From assembly GCA_965223305.1 (NCBI GenBank), contig CBDCWT010000074.1:1-64000 (forward strand): a stretch of DNA of 64,000 nt, given 5' to 3'. A program made the position numbers and the translations under genes. The stretch comes from CBDCWT01 sp965223305. Lineage in GTDB: Bacteria > Planctomycetota > Planctomycetia > Pirellulales > Pirellulaceae. Shown here piece after piece: positions 54,347-62,879 of the stretch; positions within the stretch are counted from its first letter, which is position 1, and each line of letters begins with the position of its first letter. The notes under the pieces are model-generated. The model was given only the letters and a program-made list of their open reading frames with translations, ran no database searches and was not told the origin of the DNA.

Positions 54347-56320
54347 ATGATTCGTCGCCTGGTTTATGTTGTGACGTTCGTGCTCTGGTGTGCCACGAAT
54401 GCTGTGGCCGCCGGCAAGCCCAATATCTTGTTCATACTCACCGACGATCAGGGCTGGTGGGATGTTGGCATTCGGGGCAACAGGGTCATCGACACACCAG
54501 CGCTCGATCGTTTCGCGCGTGACGGCGTGGACTTCACTCGATTTTACGCCGCGCCGGTGTGTGCTCCGACGCGGGCCGGGCTCATGACGGGGCGTTACTG
54601 CCTACGGACCGGCCTTTACAACACGCGGTTTGGCGGCGATACGCTTGGGATTGGTGAAATCACGATTGCCGAGATGCTAAAGAAGGCTGGTTACCGAACC
54701 GGCTGCTTCGGCAAATGGCACCTCGGCAAGTACGCGCCCTATCAGCCACATAACAGGGGGTTCGATGAGTTCCTTGGACACTATCACGGGCATATCGATG
54801 AATACGACTATCCCGACCAGATCGTCCACAACGGAGAGCCTGTCGAGGCACGCCGCTACGTAACCAACCTGTTTACAGATGCGGCCATCGAATTTATCGA
54901 AAACAGTAGCGATCAGCCGTGGTTCTGCTACGTGCCGTTCAATGCACCTCACTCGCCATGGGTGGTCGGCACCAGCCACGACGGACAGCCACGCGGCGAT
55001 CTGCTCATCAACAAGTATCTGGAGCGTGGACTGCCACTGCGCGAGGCTCGGATCTACGCCATGATCGACATCATCGATCAGAACGTGGGCCGGCTGCTCA
55101 ACAAGCTTGATCAATTGGAACTGGCCGATGACACAGTCGTGCTGTTTATGACCGACAACGGTGGAGTAAGCAAACACTTCAAAGCCGGGTTGCGGTCGAA
55201 CAAGGGCTCCATCTTCGAGGGCGGTGTGCGTGTTCCGCTGTTCGTCCGCTGGCCGGGACGGTTTCCGGCTGGAAGCCGCATCGAAGCGCAATGCTCGCAC
55301 GTGGACCTCTTTCCAACTTTCTGCGAGCTGGCCGGCGTGCCGCTTCCCGTGGATCGCACGATCGACGGAAGAAGTCTGCTGCCTTTGCTCCGGGCTGGCA
55401 GCGGGCACCGACACCACCAGTACGTCTACCACACCTGGGACCGCTTCTTTCCCAACGCCAACTATCGGTGGGCCATTTCCGATCAGCGTTGGAAACTGGC
55501 CTGTCAGGTTCCGCGGGTCGGACAGGCGCGTCGGGTCTCCGCAGAAACGACCAAGCGTTTGAGGCCTGCCACCGAGGACGATTGGCAACTGTTCGACCTT
55601 CAGAGCGATCTGAGCGAGGCAAACGATATCGCTGACAAGCACCCGGGTATCGTCCGACGCTTGCGGGCCGAGTTCTTACGCTGGTTCGATGATGTGACAG
55701 AGGGCGTCGAATACCGTCCCGTGCCGATTCCGGTTGGACACGCGGACGAGCCGCTAGTAGAGATCCAGGCGAGCTGGGCCCAATGGCAAGGAGACAACAT
55801 CGAGTATGTCTTCCGCGGCTACGACTGGGACACGATCGAAGGCTGGAAGGAGGTCGGCGAGCAGGCAACATGGAGGCTCGATGTGTTGCGCGGTGGACGT
55901 TACGAACTGGCCATTAGCTACGGGCGGTCAGCTCGTGGCGGCGGAACGCTAGAGATGACGGTTGGCGATCAATCCATACGGTGCACTCCTCCACCTACGC
56001 CCACGGCCGACGTCTTTGAACGACTGTCTCTGGGCACGCTTGAGCTGAGCAAAGGACCAGCGATACTGAAAGCCGAGGTCGTCCGGGCGCATGGCCCCGA
56101 GCTGATGCGACTCAACCCGTGTATTCCTGCGACAGACCAAATGAAGAACGCCCTCTGTGTTCTGGTTCCGGTGGGCGACATTTCTCGCGTCCACTGTAAT
56201 GATGGCGCAGGAGCATCATTCGCATCGGTCAACCGTTGGCATGTCCACGACAGGACTGGAACAAAAAGGGAAAAAACGACACTTCTCAGTGAAACCGACA
56301 GGTTTCGGCGAGGAACATAA
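54347..56320 (+). CDS. Exported formylglycine-dependent sulfatase
   Basis: A 657-residue sulfatase with a signal peptide (LVYVVTFVLWCATNAVA) and GAAAGGAC before the ATG. The catalytic signature CAPTRAGLMTGRY (about residue 77) keeps the C-x-P-x-R core, so Cys would be converted to formylglycine by a maturase encoded elsewhere. Metal ligands lie in ILFILTDDQGWWD and FMTDNGGVS; HNRGFDEFLGHYHGHID and KWHLG are also typical. Such arylsulfatases desulfate polysaccharides; planctomycetes have dozens. After HGPELMRLN (about residue 590) the sequence no longer resembles a sulfatase end, so the last 65 residues may come from a recombination event. Confidence 0.92.
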   Translation: MIRRLVYVVTFVLWCATNAVAAGKPNILFILTDDQGWWDVGIRGNRVIDTPALDRFARDGVDFTRFYAAPVCAPTRAGLMTGRYCLRTGLYNTRFGGDTLGIGEITIAEMLKKAGYRTGCFGKWHLGKYAPYQPHNRGFDEFLGHYHGHIDEYDYPDQIVHNGEPVEARRYVTNLFTDAAIEFIENSSDQPWFCYVPFNAPHSPWVVGTSHDGQPRGDLLINKYLERGLPLREARIYAMIDIIDQNVGRLLNKLDQLELADDTVVLFMTDNGGVSKHFKAGLRSNKGSIFEGGVRVPLFVRWPGRFPAGSRIEAQCSHVDLFPTFCELAGVPLPVDRTIDGRSLLPLLRAGSGHRHHQYVYHTWDRFFPNANYRWAISDQRWKLACQVPRVGQARRVSAETTKRLRPATEDDWQLFDLQSDLSEANDIADKHPGIVRRLRAEFLRWFDDVTEGVEYRPVPIPVGHADEPLVEIQASWAQWQGDNIEYVFRGYDWDTIEGWKEVGEQATWRLDVLRGGRYELAISYGRSARGGGTLEMTVGDQSIRCTPPPTPTADVFERLSLGTLELSKGPAILKAEVVRAHGPELMRLNPCIPATDQMKNALCVLVPVGDISRVHCNDGAGASFASVNRWHVHDRTGTKREKTTLLSETDRFRRGT

Positions 56321-57020
56321 CTGATGATGACGTGAGCAGTTAAACCTGCGACCTACCGGTGAGTGGATCCAGCGCGACGTACTGTCTGTAGCAGAACATC
56401 AATCGCGTGGCCGCAGGGCACAGCTGTAGTCGATTTTTCTGTCCCAATCTTTCTGTCGTCAAACAGCTCGGCGAGCAGGTTTTGGATGACAGAAAAACTG
56501 GGACAGAAAGATGGCGTAGCTGCGGTGCTTTCTCGAGTGGGTTGAACGTAGCTGTCAGCCGCGTGATGTTGATCCAGTCGAGCCGTCCAACGCGCGTACT
56601 GTCTGTAGCAGAACTTCAATCGTGTGGCCGCAAGGCACAGCTGCGGTCAATTTTTCTGTCCCAATCTTTCTGTCGTCAAACAGCTCGGCGAGTAGGTCTT
56701 GGATGACAGAAAAATTGGGACAGAAAGATGGCGTAGGAGCGGCAACAGACCAAGGGATCAAAGGATGCACAGCCAGTGAGATCAAAGGGGTCGATGATTG
56801 GTAAGTGGCTCGCTACGCCGCCCTGTGTCAACAAACGCCCGAGTTTTGGGACACCGTGGGCGCCCTGGAAACTCCATACGTTTTTTCGCAACCCCGCCGA
56901 TTGGGGTAGAATGATCCCCAGGGGCCAGATGGGCGCCCTGTAACCTCGAACGTATTCTGAGAACGCCCGGGGACGCCGAAGACCTGGCAACTGCCGTCAC
57001 CGCGATTCGGATAACCGCAC
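56321..57020. other. Intergenic region with paired inverted-repeat elements
   Basis: No gene is supported in these 700 bases. They hold the two 'ttctgtccc' elements (56380-56736). Further on, two similar stretches begin gggcgccct at 56858 and 56934 and run gaaactccatacgt and gtaacctcgaacgt respectively, about 25 bp of imperfect direct repeat just before the next gene. Confidence 0.7.
56380..56736. repeat. Two copies of a 140-bp MITE-like element with 30-bp inverted repeats
   Basis: Copy 1 is 56380-56519 and copy 2 is 56597-56736, offset by exactly 217 bp and both opening tactgtctgtagcagaac. Each contains a left arm (cgatttttctgtcccaatc at 56431 in copy 1) and a right arm (gatgacagaaaaactgggac at 56485) that pair over 25 of 30 positions. 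No coding sequence is present inside. They resemble non-autonomous MITE-like elements. Both are close to the altered sulfatase 3' end. Confidence 0.88.
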
Positions 57021-57341
57021 ATGACGACGAATCCCTACCTTGCTCCAACGGACTCAGTCTTACCGGAGCAGTCGTGGAAACCGAGTCCCGGTCTGTTGGC
57101 GACCGCCGCAACGATCTTTTTCTTTGTCGGGGTGTTCTTCAACAACGCTTCTATTTCAACGAATGACTACACAGCGGTCGTGTGCCTTGCCGTCGTGGCG
57201 TTCGCTTGCACACTGCTGGCCACAGCACTAAGTTGGCGATGCCAGAGAATGAAAATCAGAATCTGGTATGTGTTTATCGCGGTTGCCTCGGTTTCGCAGC
57301 TAGTCGACGCCGTGGGGCGTCGACTAGCGCATCTGTGGTGA
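57021..57341 (+). CDS. Small membrane protein with NPY start
   Basis: A 106-residue protein opening MTTNPYLAPTDS, a motif shared by many short planctomycete membrane proteins. Three hydrophobic segments follow: LLATAATIFFFVGVFF, AVVCLAVVAFACTLLATAL and IRIWYVFIAVASVSQLV. No function can be assigned. Confidence 0.75.
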   Translation: MTTNPYLAPTDSVLPEQSWKPSPGLLATAATIFFFVGVFFNNASISTNDYTAVVCLAVVAFACTLLATALSWRCQRMKIRIWYVFIAVASVSQLVDAVGRRLAHLW

Positions 57342-57441
57342 TGTTGCGAATAACCACCCATTTTGGTCGGACCGGAGGCGTGTCGAGAATCGGAACAATA
57401 CTCCCTCGGCAGTGGCGAAGACATGGTAGGGGCACCGGCAC

Positions 57442-57792
57442 ATGACAGTTGATGACTATGCCGCTGTAGTGCAACGACATGACAAGGTGGTTATGGTGCG
57501 ATTTGTACTTGCTGTCGCCGCAATGTTCTTATCGATTCTGGCTGCCATTCTGGTCCGTGCCTTCGACGAACGACTTGCTAACCTCATCGCGATGCCCTTG
57601 ATGTTCCTTGTTGGCTTTCCCGTGATGCTTTACGGCTTCTTTAGAGCCGACCGTGTTTTTCGACAGTTTCCTGCGCTCGTGTGCCCTCATTGCGACGGCT
57701 CTCTAGCTCGGCCAAAATCAATAGTCATCGCAACGGGAAACTGCCCTTGTTGTGGACGTCGAGTCTTGGACGACTCTAGCATCGGCACTTAA
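57442..57792 (+). CDS. Membrane protein with C-terminal zinc-ribbon-like motif
   Basis: A 116-residue protein with two membrane segments (FVLAVAAMFLSILAAILV, LIAMPLMFLVGFPVMLYGF) and a cytoplasmic tail with CPHCDGSLARP and CPCCGRRVL, a paired CxxC ribbon. AGGGG lies upstream of the ATG. It is on the same strand as 57021-57341 and 57944-59020 and could be co-transcribed. Family not recognised. Confidence 0.78.
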   Translation: MTVDDYAAVVQRHDKVVMVRFVLAVAAMFLSILAAILVRAFDERLANLIAMPLMFLVGFPVMLYGFFRADRVFRQFPALVCPHCDGSLARPKSIVIATGNCPCCGRRVLDDSSIGT

Positions 57793-57943
57793 GAGACGCA
57801 GGTGACGACCTGCTATTTGCCGATCGACTCGCATGACCGGACAGAACAGGTAGGGTAAAATGACTCTCTGACGATGCAGACGCCGCCAAATGTGCGTCAT
57901 CTACTCGTGGGTTGGGACAGGCACCAGGTTTTGAAAGATCCGG

Positions 57944-59020
57944 ATGACTGTGCCCAGTAAACTCGAACGCCAGACTGTATCGCAAGGGACGGTAGTGGCC
58001 GAAGGTGATTACCAAGTCGAATCGTCGCGTGAACTGAGCGATATCGAGCACATACGCCAGCGGACCGGAATGTATCTTGGGAGCACGGACTTCTTCGGAT
58101 TCGTGCAATACCTCGTATCCGCGTTCGACCTTATGCTTGACCACGGCGCTACGTGGATCGAATTGGAAGTCGATCAGAATTACCACCTACGTTCTGATGC
58201 AAGTATGCCCGCACATCTCAACGACTGCGGTGCTTTGGAGCCATTTGAAGCAATCGGCAACGTCAAGCCGCGACACATTCCTGATGGACTTGTACTAATG
58301 GCCCTTTCGGAACGATTCCGAGCTATATTGAATGACGGCGTAACCCGGACTGTGTTGGAAGCTAGTTTCGGGCAACGCGAATCGTTGCAGCAGGAAGGTG
58401 CAACCGCAAACACCCCGAGTACTGTGCTGGAATTCTATCCCGACTATGGAATCTTCTCCGTAACCGAAGTGTCCCCGACGGTTGCCCACAGCTACTGCAA
58501 ACGATCCGCCAGTCTTCATCCCGGCGTCTCGTTCCGCATTAGGGTTGCCGACGAGGTGACGGAATACCGATCGACGACCGGCATTCGCGATTTCTTCGAT
58601 GCGATTTCGACGCCTTATCAACTCCTTCACAAACCAATTCACCTTCAGGAGTCGGACGGCGATCTCACGGTCGAAGCAGTGTTCGTGTTTCATAGTTGGA
58701 CTGAAAACAGAATCTGGTCGTTCGCCAACAAAGGTCGTGTTCCAGACGGTGGCACGCACGAAGCCGGAATGCTGGACGCGATTGCACGACTGCACAATCG
58801 GCATGCCGGTTCAGCAGTTGGCGTGCTCGCGGTGCTCGCAATCGAGTACCCGGATGTGACGTACGAGGGATGTATCAAGGCGCGAATCGGTAATCCCGAA
58901 CTTCGCGATCGTGTATGCAAGCTGGTGACCCGTGGTTTGGATTGTTGGCTTCGTGAAAACACAGACGAAGTCGAATACCTCAAAACGATCGAGAGGTTTC
59001 AGTTCGCCGAGGAGTGGTGA
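57944..59020 (+). CDS. GyrB/ParE-like protein lacking ATP-site motifs and Toprim domain
   Basis: A 358-residue protein that aligns with the N-terminal 43-kDa part of DNA gyrase B. Shared blocks: LSDIEHIRQRTGMYLGST (GyrB LxGLExVRxRPGMYIGDT), SFRIRVADEVTEYRSTTGI (region of RIRLxDxxxxxxxxYEGGI), VEAVFVFHSWTENRIWSFAN then PDGGTHEAGMLDAIAR (transducer DGGTH motif), and VTYEGCIKARIGNPELRDRV (QTKxKLGNSEVR). Missing are the ATP-binding N-x-x-D-E motif, DNGRGIP and GGLHGVG, and the whole Toprim and C-terminal part. So it is unlikely to hydrolyse ATP or cut DNA by itself. Neighbours are unknown proteins. It could bind GyrA/GyrB or DNA as a regulator; function is unproven. Confidence 0.8.
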   Translation: MTVPSKLERQTVSQGTVVAEGDYQVESSRELSDIEHIRQRTGMYLGSTDFFGFVQYLVSAFDLMLDHGATWIELEVDQNYHLRSDASMPAHLNDCGALEPFEAIGNVKPRHIPDGLVLMALSERFRAILNDGVTRTVLEASFGQRESLQQEGATANTPSTVLEFYPDYGIFSVTEVSPTVAHSYCKRSASLHPGVSFRIRVADEVTEYRSTTGIRDFFDAISTPYQLLHKPIHLQESDGDLTVEAVFVFHSWTENRIWSFANKGRVPDGGTHEAGMLDAIARLHNRHAGSAVGVLAVLAIEYPDVTYEGCIKARIGNPELRDRVCKLVTRGLDCWLRENTDEVEYLKTIERFQFAEEW

Positions 59021-59100
59021 CGCGTTTGGAGAAGCGTGAGTCGACTCGAGATACTCACTAACCGTGTTGCTGCGTCGTGGAGAACGACGGTGCGGTAGGC

Positions 59101-59229
59101 GGGCGAACTACTTCCGCAGCCGGACAACAATGGACTTTCGATTTCACAAGGAACTGCTTGGTGGATCTTCCGAACGTCGCACTGGACTCTGAAGGCTTCG
59201 TTGTGTTCGACGACGCAGGAAAGTTCTAG
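59101..59229 (+). other. Possible coding remnant
   Basis: A plus-strand frame without a start reads SAAGQQWTFDF and LVDLPNVALDSEGFVVFDDA and ends in TAG at 59227-59229. The residue composition is protein-like and may be the 3' end of a decayed gene. There is nothing else in 59021-59260. Confidence 0.25.
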
Positions 59230-59260
59230 ATAAAGCGCAACTTATTGTGAGGTACCTCCG

Positions 59261-59620
59261 ATGCCGACCTGCGATCTCTCGCCGTCTGACAAGCAAGCAT
59301 TCGGCAAAGCCGTCGGTCACGATCTCCTGACGCATCATGGGAAGCGGAAGCATTACACCCGCAACGAAGTAACGGCCTCCTGCGAACGCCTTGGCTATCC
59401 GATCGATTGGCATTGCTGGGCGATGTGTTTGTTCATGTCACCGGCCGATTTTACCGCTTATCATCAATCGATCGGCGAAGTGTGCGACCTAGCGAGCATG
59501 AAGGCCGAAATGGTCGCGGCGCTGACCGAGGGCGCGTCATCGTCCTGGTTCGATCTTGACCTGTCGTGGCTGGATTGGCCAGAAATCGACATCTCAGATC
59601 TGTTTGGCTTCTTTGACTGA
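59261..59620 (+). CDS. Conserved-looking protein of unknown function
   Basis: A 119-residue soluble protein. It opens MPTCDLSPSDKQAFGKAVG, continues with YTRNEVTASCERLGYPIDWHCWAM (a Trp/Cys-rich block), and FTAYHQSIGEVCDLASMKAEMV. The C-terminus is acidic and aromatic (SSWFDLDLSWLDWPEIDISD), perhaps a peptide-binding tail. GAGG lies 12 bases upstream. No family is confidently recognised. It lies between the GyrB-like gene and a membrane/HesB-like gene on the same strand. Confidence 0.7.
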   Translation: MPTCDLSPSDKQAFGKAVGHDLLTHHGKRKHYTRNEVTASCERLGYPIDWHCWAMCLFMSPADFTAYHQSIGEVCDLASMKAEMVAALTEGASSSWFDLDLSWLDWPEIDISDLFGFFD

Positions 59621-59721
59621 CCCTATCCAGCAGATTGGTCCACAAAGCAGTTGCATCGAACAGCCTTGCTATGATTTGGCGCGCGTTTGCAACGCCCAAG
59701 GGGTAGTGCGAGAACTGGTGC

Positions 59722-60405
59722 ATGTTCTTCTGGCGATACGAAGAAAAGGCTCAAGGTCCGATTTACGATTGGATTTTGGCCAACAAAGAGCAGATTCGCG
59801 CCGGAACCGCCAAGTACATGGGCACTTGCGTCGATGAGGAGACTCAGTTTTACCAGTACAGGTATGTAGTCTCGTTCTTCGTCGGGACTTTCAGCTTCAC
59901 AACACCGCACTACCTGCCCACGTCGGAGAACGGGCATCTAAAACACGCCCGTTGGAAGTACGCGTTGATCTCGCTCCTGCTGGGATGGTGGTGTTTTCCA
60001 TGGGGGCCGCCATTTACGATCCATGCGCTCATGGTTACCTTCGGCGGCGGGAGCAAACGCACGGCTGCTAGTCTTCTTCAACTCGTTGAGTGGGGATGGG
60101 ACGCGCCAAGTGACGTATCGGCGAATGCTCACAGAAAGGACGTACTCGACGTATCCGAAGCCGCCGCCACGGAGATTCGGTCGAGGATGGAGAGCCGTGG
60201 ATTCCCTGCCGACGTCGGTATTCGAGTAAGACCTACTAAGTGGGCTGACAACGAGGTTGAGATTTCGTTTGACTACCCGGTAAGTGACGGACGTGATTGG
60301 GTTGACGAGTCCGAAGGGCTTCTGTTGCTCATCGATAAGAGACACGAACATCAATTGTCGGGCCGAACGCTTGATTTTGGCGATGGAGCTTTTCGGACCA
60401 CATGA
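59722..60405 (+). CDS. Membrane protein with cysteine-free HesB/IscA-like domain
   Basis: A 227-residue protein. The N-terminal half has about two hydrophobic segments (FFVGTFSFTTPHYLP weakly and ALISLLLGWWCFPWGPPFTIH strongly). The C-terminal 85 residues (LDVSEAAATEIRSRMESRGF, GIRVRPTKWADNEVEISFDY, GLLLLIDKRHEHQLSGRTLDF) follow the HesB/IscA A-type carrier fold, but the three conserved cysteines are absent, so it cannot carry Fe-S clusters in the usual way. The membrane part resembles proteins of unknown role in planctomycetes. Function unknown. Confidence 0.7.
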   Translation: MFFWRYEEKAQGPIYDWILANKEQIRAGTAKYMGTCVDEETQFYQYRYVVSFFVGTFSFTTPHYLPTSENGHLKHARWKYALISLLLGWWCFPWGPPFTIHALMVTFGGGSKRTAASLLQLVEWGWDAPSDVSANAHRKDVLDVSEAAATEIRSRMESRGFPADVGIRVRPTKWADNEVEISFDYPVSDGRDWVDESEGLLLLIDKRHEHQLSGRTLDFGDGAFRTT

Positions 60406-60461
60406 CGAGTCGCGAGAAACCACTGTAGTTTCTGAGACACCCGCGGAATTCCCGTACGTTT

Positions 60462-61373
60462 TCACGGCATAGGACTAGTCGCTGTCTGCTCATCCACGAC
60501 TTCGCGACCGTCTCTTGTACTCATTGCGGAAAAGACATGCTGGTCGATAGAGTTACCGATAAATCGTACCGATGCGTCGGAAAATGTGGCGTTCATCCCT
60601 CCCGCATGGTAGGAACCGAACCGGTAGCCTCCATACTCACCGTTCGTTGGAGCCAAGGGAGGTTCATTTCCCCAGCGAACGGTGTCCCAATCCCAGCCGC
60701 AGACCCAACCTTGGTCTTCATAGTTTTGTCTTGTACCCAGCAGGTCGGGTTGGATGTACTTTTCGGCTACGAGCAACGTGTGAGAGGTTCCATCCTTGAT
60801 CGTATCCAGCGCAACTCTTTGGCTTCGCAGCGCGCTACCACCAGGACGCCGAACTACCGTTCCGTCGATGCCATTTCCTAAAGAACCGCTCGTAGGTTCC
60901 ACGTTCGATGTTCCTCCGTTGCCAGCGTAGTCGATCATGTAGACGTCGGATTCCCAGCGTGAATAGTAGGTCTTCATGGGACTTCGCCGACTTGGACAAA
61001 AGTAGAAGGAAATAGCGGACTCGCGCACTGCGTTATCGGAGTCCAAGTGCCAGACGTTTTCCTTGTCTGCAAAAACCAGTATTTGGTAAGCCCAGCCCCA
61101 GTGCTGCTTAGGCGATGACATGGGCTGACCGTTTGCATTGAGAGATCGAGGCAACTCCCAATCTTCTCCGCCATCGGGAAAATACCCGAAGGTGGAGGCA
61201 TGATTGTGGAATGCGGTACCGATTTGCCGCAGGTGATTGGCACATTGTATTCGACGCGCTGCCTCGCGAGTTGACTGCACCGCTGGAAGCAAGAGGGCTA
61301 TGAGGATGGCAATGATGGCAATAACGACGAGCAACTCGACGACCGTAAAACCCGCTTTTCGATAACGATTCAT
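60462..61373 (-). CDS. DUF1559 prepilin-like exported protein
   Basis: About 303 residues from the ATG at 61373 (GGAGGA upstream), which overlaps the stop of the preceding gene (ATGA). The N-terminus is a type IV prepilin/pseudopilin signal with cleavage expected after KAG: YRKAGFTVVELLVVIAIIAI. DUF1559 features follow: LLLPAVQSTREAARRIQCANHL, FHNHASTFGYFPDGG, and near the C-terminus YHAGGMNATFSDASVRFI (the H-x9-DG-type end). This family is expanded in planctomycetes and is thought to form surface or envelope structures. Complete. Confidence 0.95.
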   Translation of the reverse strand: MNRYRKAGFTVVELLVVIAIIAILIALLLPAVQSTREAARRIQCANHLRQIGTAFHNHASTFGYFPDGGEDWELPRSLNANGQPMSSPKQHWGWAYQILVFADKENVWHLDSDNAVRESAISFYFCPSRRSPMKTYYSRWESDVYMIDYAGNGGTSNVEPTSGSLGNGIDGTVVRRPGGSALRSQRVALDTIKDGTSHTLLVAEKYIQPDLLGTRQNYEDQGWVCGWDWDTVRWGNEPPLAPTNGEYGGYRFGSYHAGGMNATFSDASVRFIGNSIDQHVFSAMSTRDGREVVDEQTATSPMP

Positions 61374-62467
61374 GTTCCTCCATCGCCTGGTGCCCTCCTG
61401 ATGACGAGAGAGCCGTCGTGGGCTTCGCAATATAAGTCCAATTGGTGAAGCAGCGCGCCGAGCACGGAGCTCAGAGCAACTTTGTACATCGACATGGTGA
61501 CTGGTTCATCTGTGTTCACGTGATTTACAAATCGCATGTTGTATCGAGTCGTGAGGTCGCTCAGCGCATCACGCAGGGGAGATTCTAGGTATTCAACTGT
61601 CGCCTGCCTGGCCAGTTGTTGCCCGATCTCTGTGTTGCGATCGAAGCGAATACGTTCTTCTTGAACCAGCTTGCTGTCGCGCGTTGTTACCCACAACGTT
61701 TCGTACCGAAACCGGCAGGTGAGGTTTAGTGGAGTGAGGACAACACCAAGTGCCTGATGTAGTCGCACTCCGTCAATAAAACTTGTGACCGGCAAATCAG
61801 TTCGCAGACCCGCCTTCTTGAACGCCCTCGTATCTAACAGAATCGGTATGCTGTGGCGGGCTTGGATGTCTTCGAGTACGTCACGAAGCGGCGTTTCCTC
61901 GTAGTGGAACTGAGTTTCCTCATGCAGAGTCGTCTGGATTCCCAAGCCGGCTAGCCCGTCGAAGCTGATGACCTTCATGAAGTCGTTGTCGGCCTTGCCG
62001 TTGTCCTCTACATATCGTTGAAGTCGCGACACCTTTGCTATGGGTATGAGGTATTCTGTTGTCTGCCCCAACTCAGTAATGCCAATGAAATCCGTCCCGG
62101 TTGACGTTAAACGTCCAACACTGTAGCTGCCCGTTGGTCGCAGCAACTCCTCGATCTCTTGCTTCATCAGTTCTCGGTGCTTGGGATTCGCCCTTACCTG
62201 AGGCGAGCGGGCTTTCTCTCTTAGCAACTTGAGTTTTAGCTCATTCACAACGCGGTTTTCGTAGTACACCCTTGAACGCTGGACAAGGTCGTCGGAGATG
62301 ATCCAGATACGGCAGAAGCCAGCTCCACTGAATCGAAACCCGAGAAGTTCCGCATCGCGGAGCACGTCGACAATCGAAACTGACTTGCTCTGCCCGTTTT
62401 CCGCGGCACGTCCTATGTTGCAGACTGCTACCGCGACGATCACTACAGCGAAAGTTGCTCGATACAT
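61370..62467 (-). CDS. Exported protein with STN-like repeats, partner of DUF1559
   Basis: A 365-residue protein with a signal peptide (TFAVVIVAVAVCNIGRAA). Two stretches resemble the secretin/TonB short N-terminal (STN) domain: FHYEETPLRDVLEDIQARHS, IPILLDTRAF and DGVRLHQALGVVLTPLNLT; and TVEYLESPLRDALSDLTTRY, VTMSMYKVALSSVLGALLHQ. STN domains occur in secretins and signal receptors. The direct coupling to a prepilin-like gene suggests a common envelope or secretion role, though no secretin channel domain is present. Confidence 0.82.
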   Translation of the reverse strand: MYRATFAVVIVAVAVCNIGRAAENGQSKSVSIVDVLRDAELLGFRFSGAGFCRIWIISDDLVQRSRVYYENRVVNELKLKLLREKARSPQVRANPKHRELMKQEIEELLRPTGSYSVGRLTSTGTDFIGITELGQTTEYLIPIAKVSRLQRYVEDNGKADNDFMKVISFDGLAGLGIQTTLHEETQFHYEETPLRDVLEDIQARHSIPILLDTRAFKKAGLRTDLPVTSFIDGVRLHQALGVVLTPLNLTCRFRYETLWVTTRDSKLVQEERIRFDRNTEIGQQLARQATVEYLESPLRDALSDLTTRYNMRFVNHVNTDEPVTMSMYKVALSSVLGALLHQLDLYCEAHDGSLVIRRAPGDGGT

Positions 62468-62879
62468 GAGAAGGCACCTTGTCGCATGAGAATTGGAGAA
62501 CTCCGACCGACTTGGCCCGCACTGAGATTGACGTTTCGCACGTCACCTGTGCCCTATTCTAGCGATGTGCCTTGGCTAGGGCGAACCGGACGGTCGTGAC
62601 ACACCCACTGCAGGGGGGCTTCGGAAGGCGGACGATTCCCAGCTGCTCGGAAGCTCGGACACGACGGGTTGAAACCGCGAACCGGGAGACAAGGCGGTAG
62701 CAGCCAGTTGATTTTCTCAACGGGCTGCCGCGTCACAGGGATGTGATGCCAAATCAGCGACGTAAGTCGTTGATTTGCGAGCCGCGAAGAACTCTGTTCT
62801 GAGCTGGTGAGGTTGAAAAACGCCAGGACGGCGTTTTTCAACAGGCAGTTAGGCTCTATTTGCCCGTCGTTGTCAGCAG
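62468..62879. other. Intergenic region with two strong hairpins
   Basis: No gene is supported. Hairpin 1 near 62750-62777 pairs caaatcagcgac with gtcgttgatttg around gtaa. Hairpin 2 at 62812-62842 pairs gttgaaaaacgcc with ggcgtttttcaac (perfect 13-bp stem) around aggac. Both look like dispersed planctomycete repeats, and hairpin 2 could also serve as a terminator on either strand because of its A5/T5 tracts. Confidence 0.8.

Noticed and set aside
54677..55642. Antisense 321-codon open frame within the sulfatase gene
   Set aside because: It is the complement of a strongly conserved sulfatase region and shows no domain.
57944..59020. Functional gyrB or parE gene
   Set aside because: ATP-site motifs and the Toprim domain are absent and the length is less than half of GyrB.
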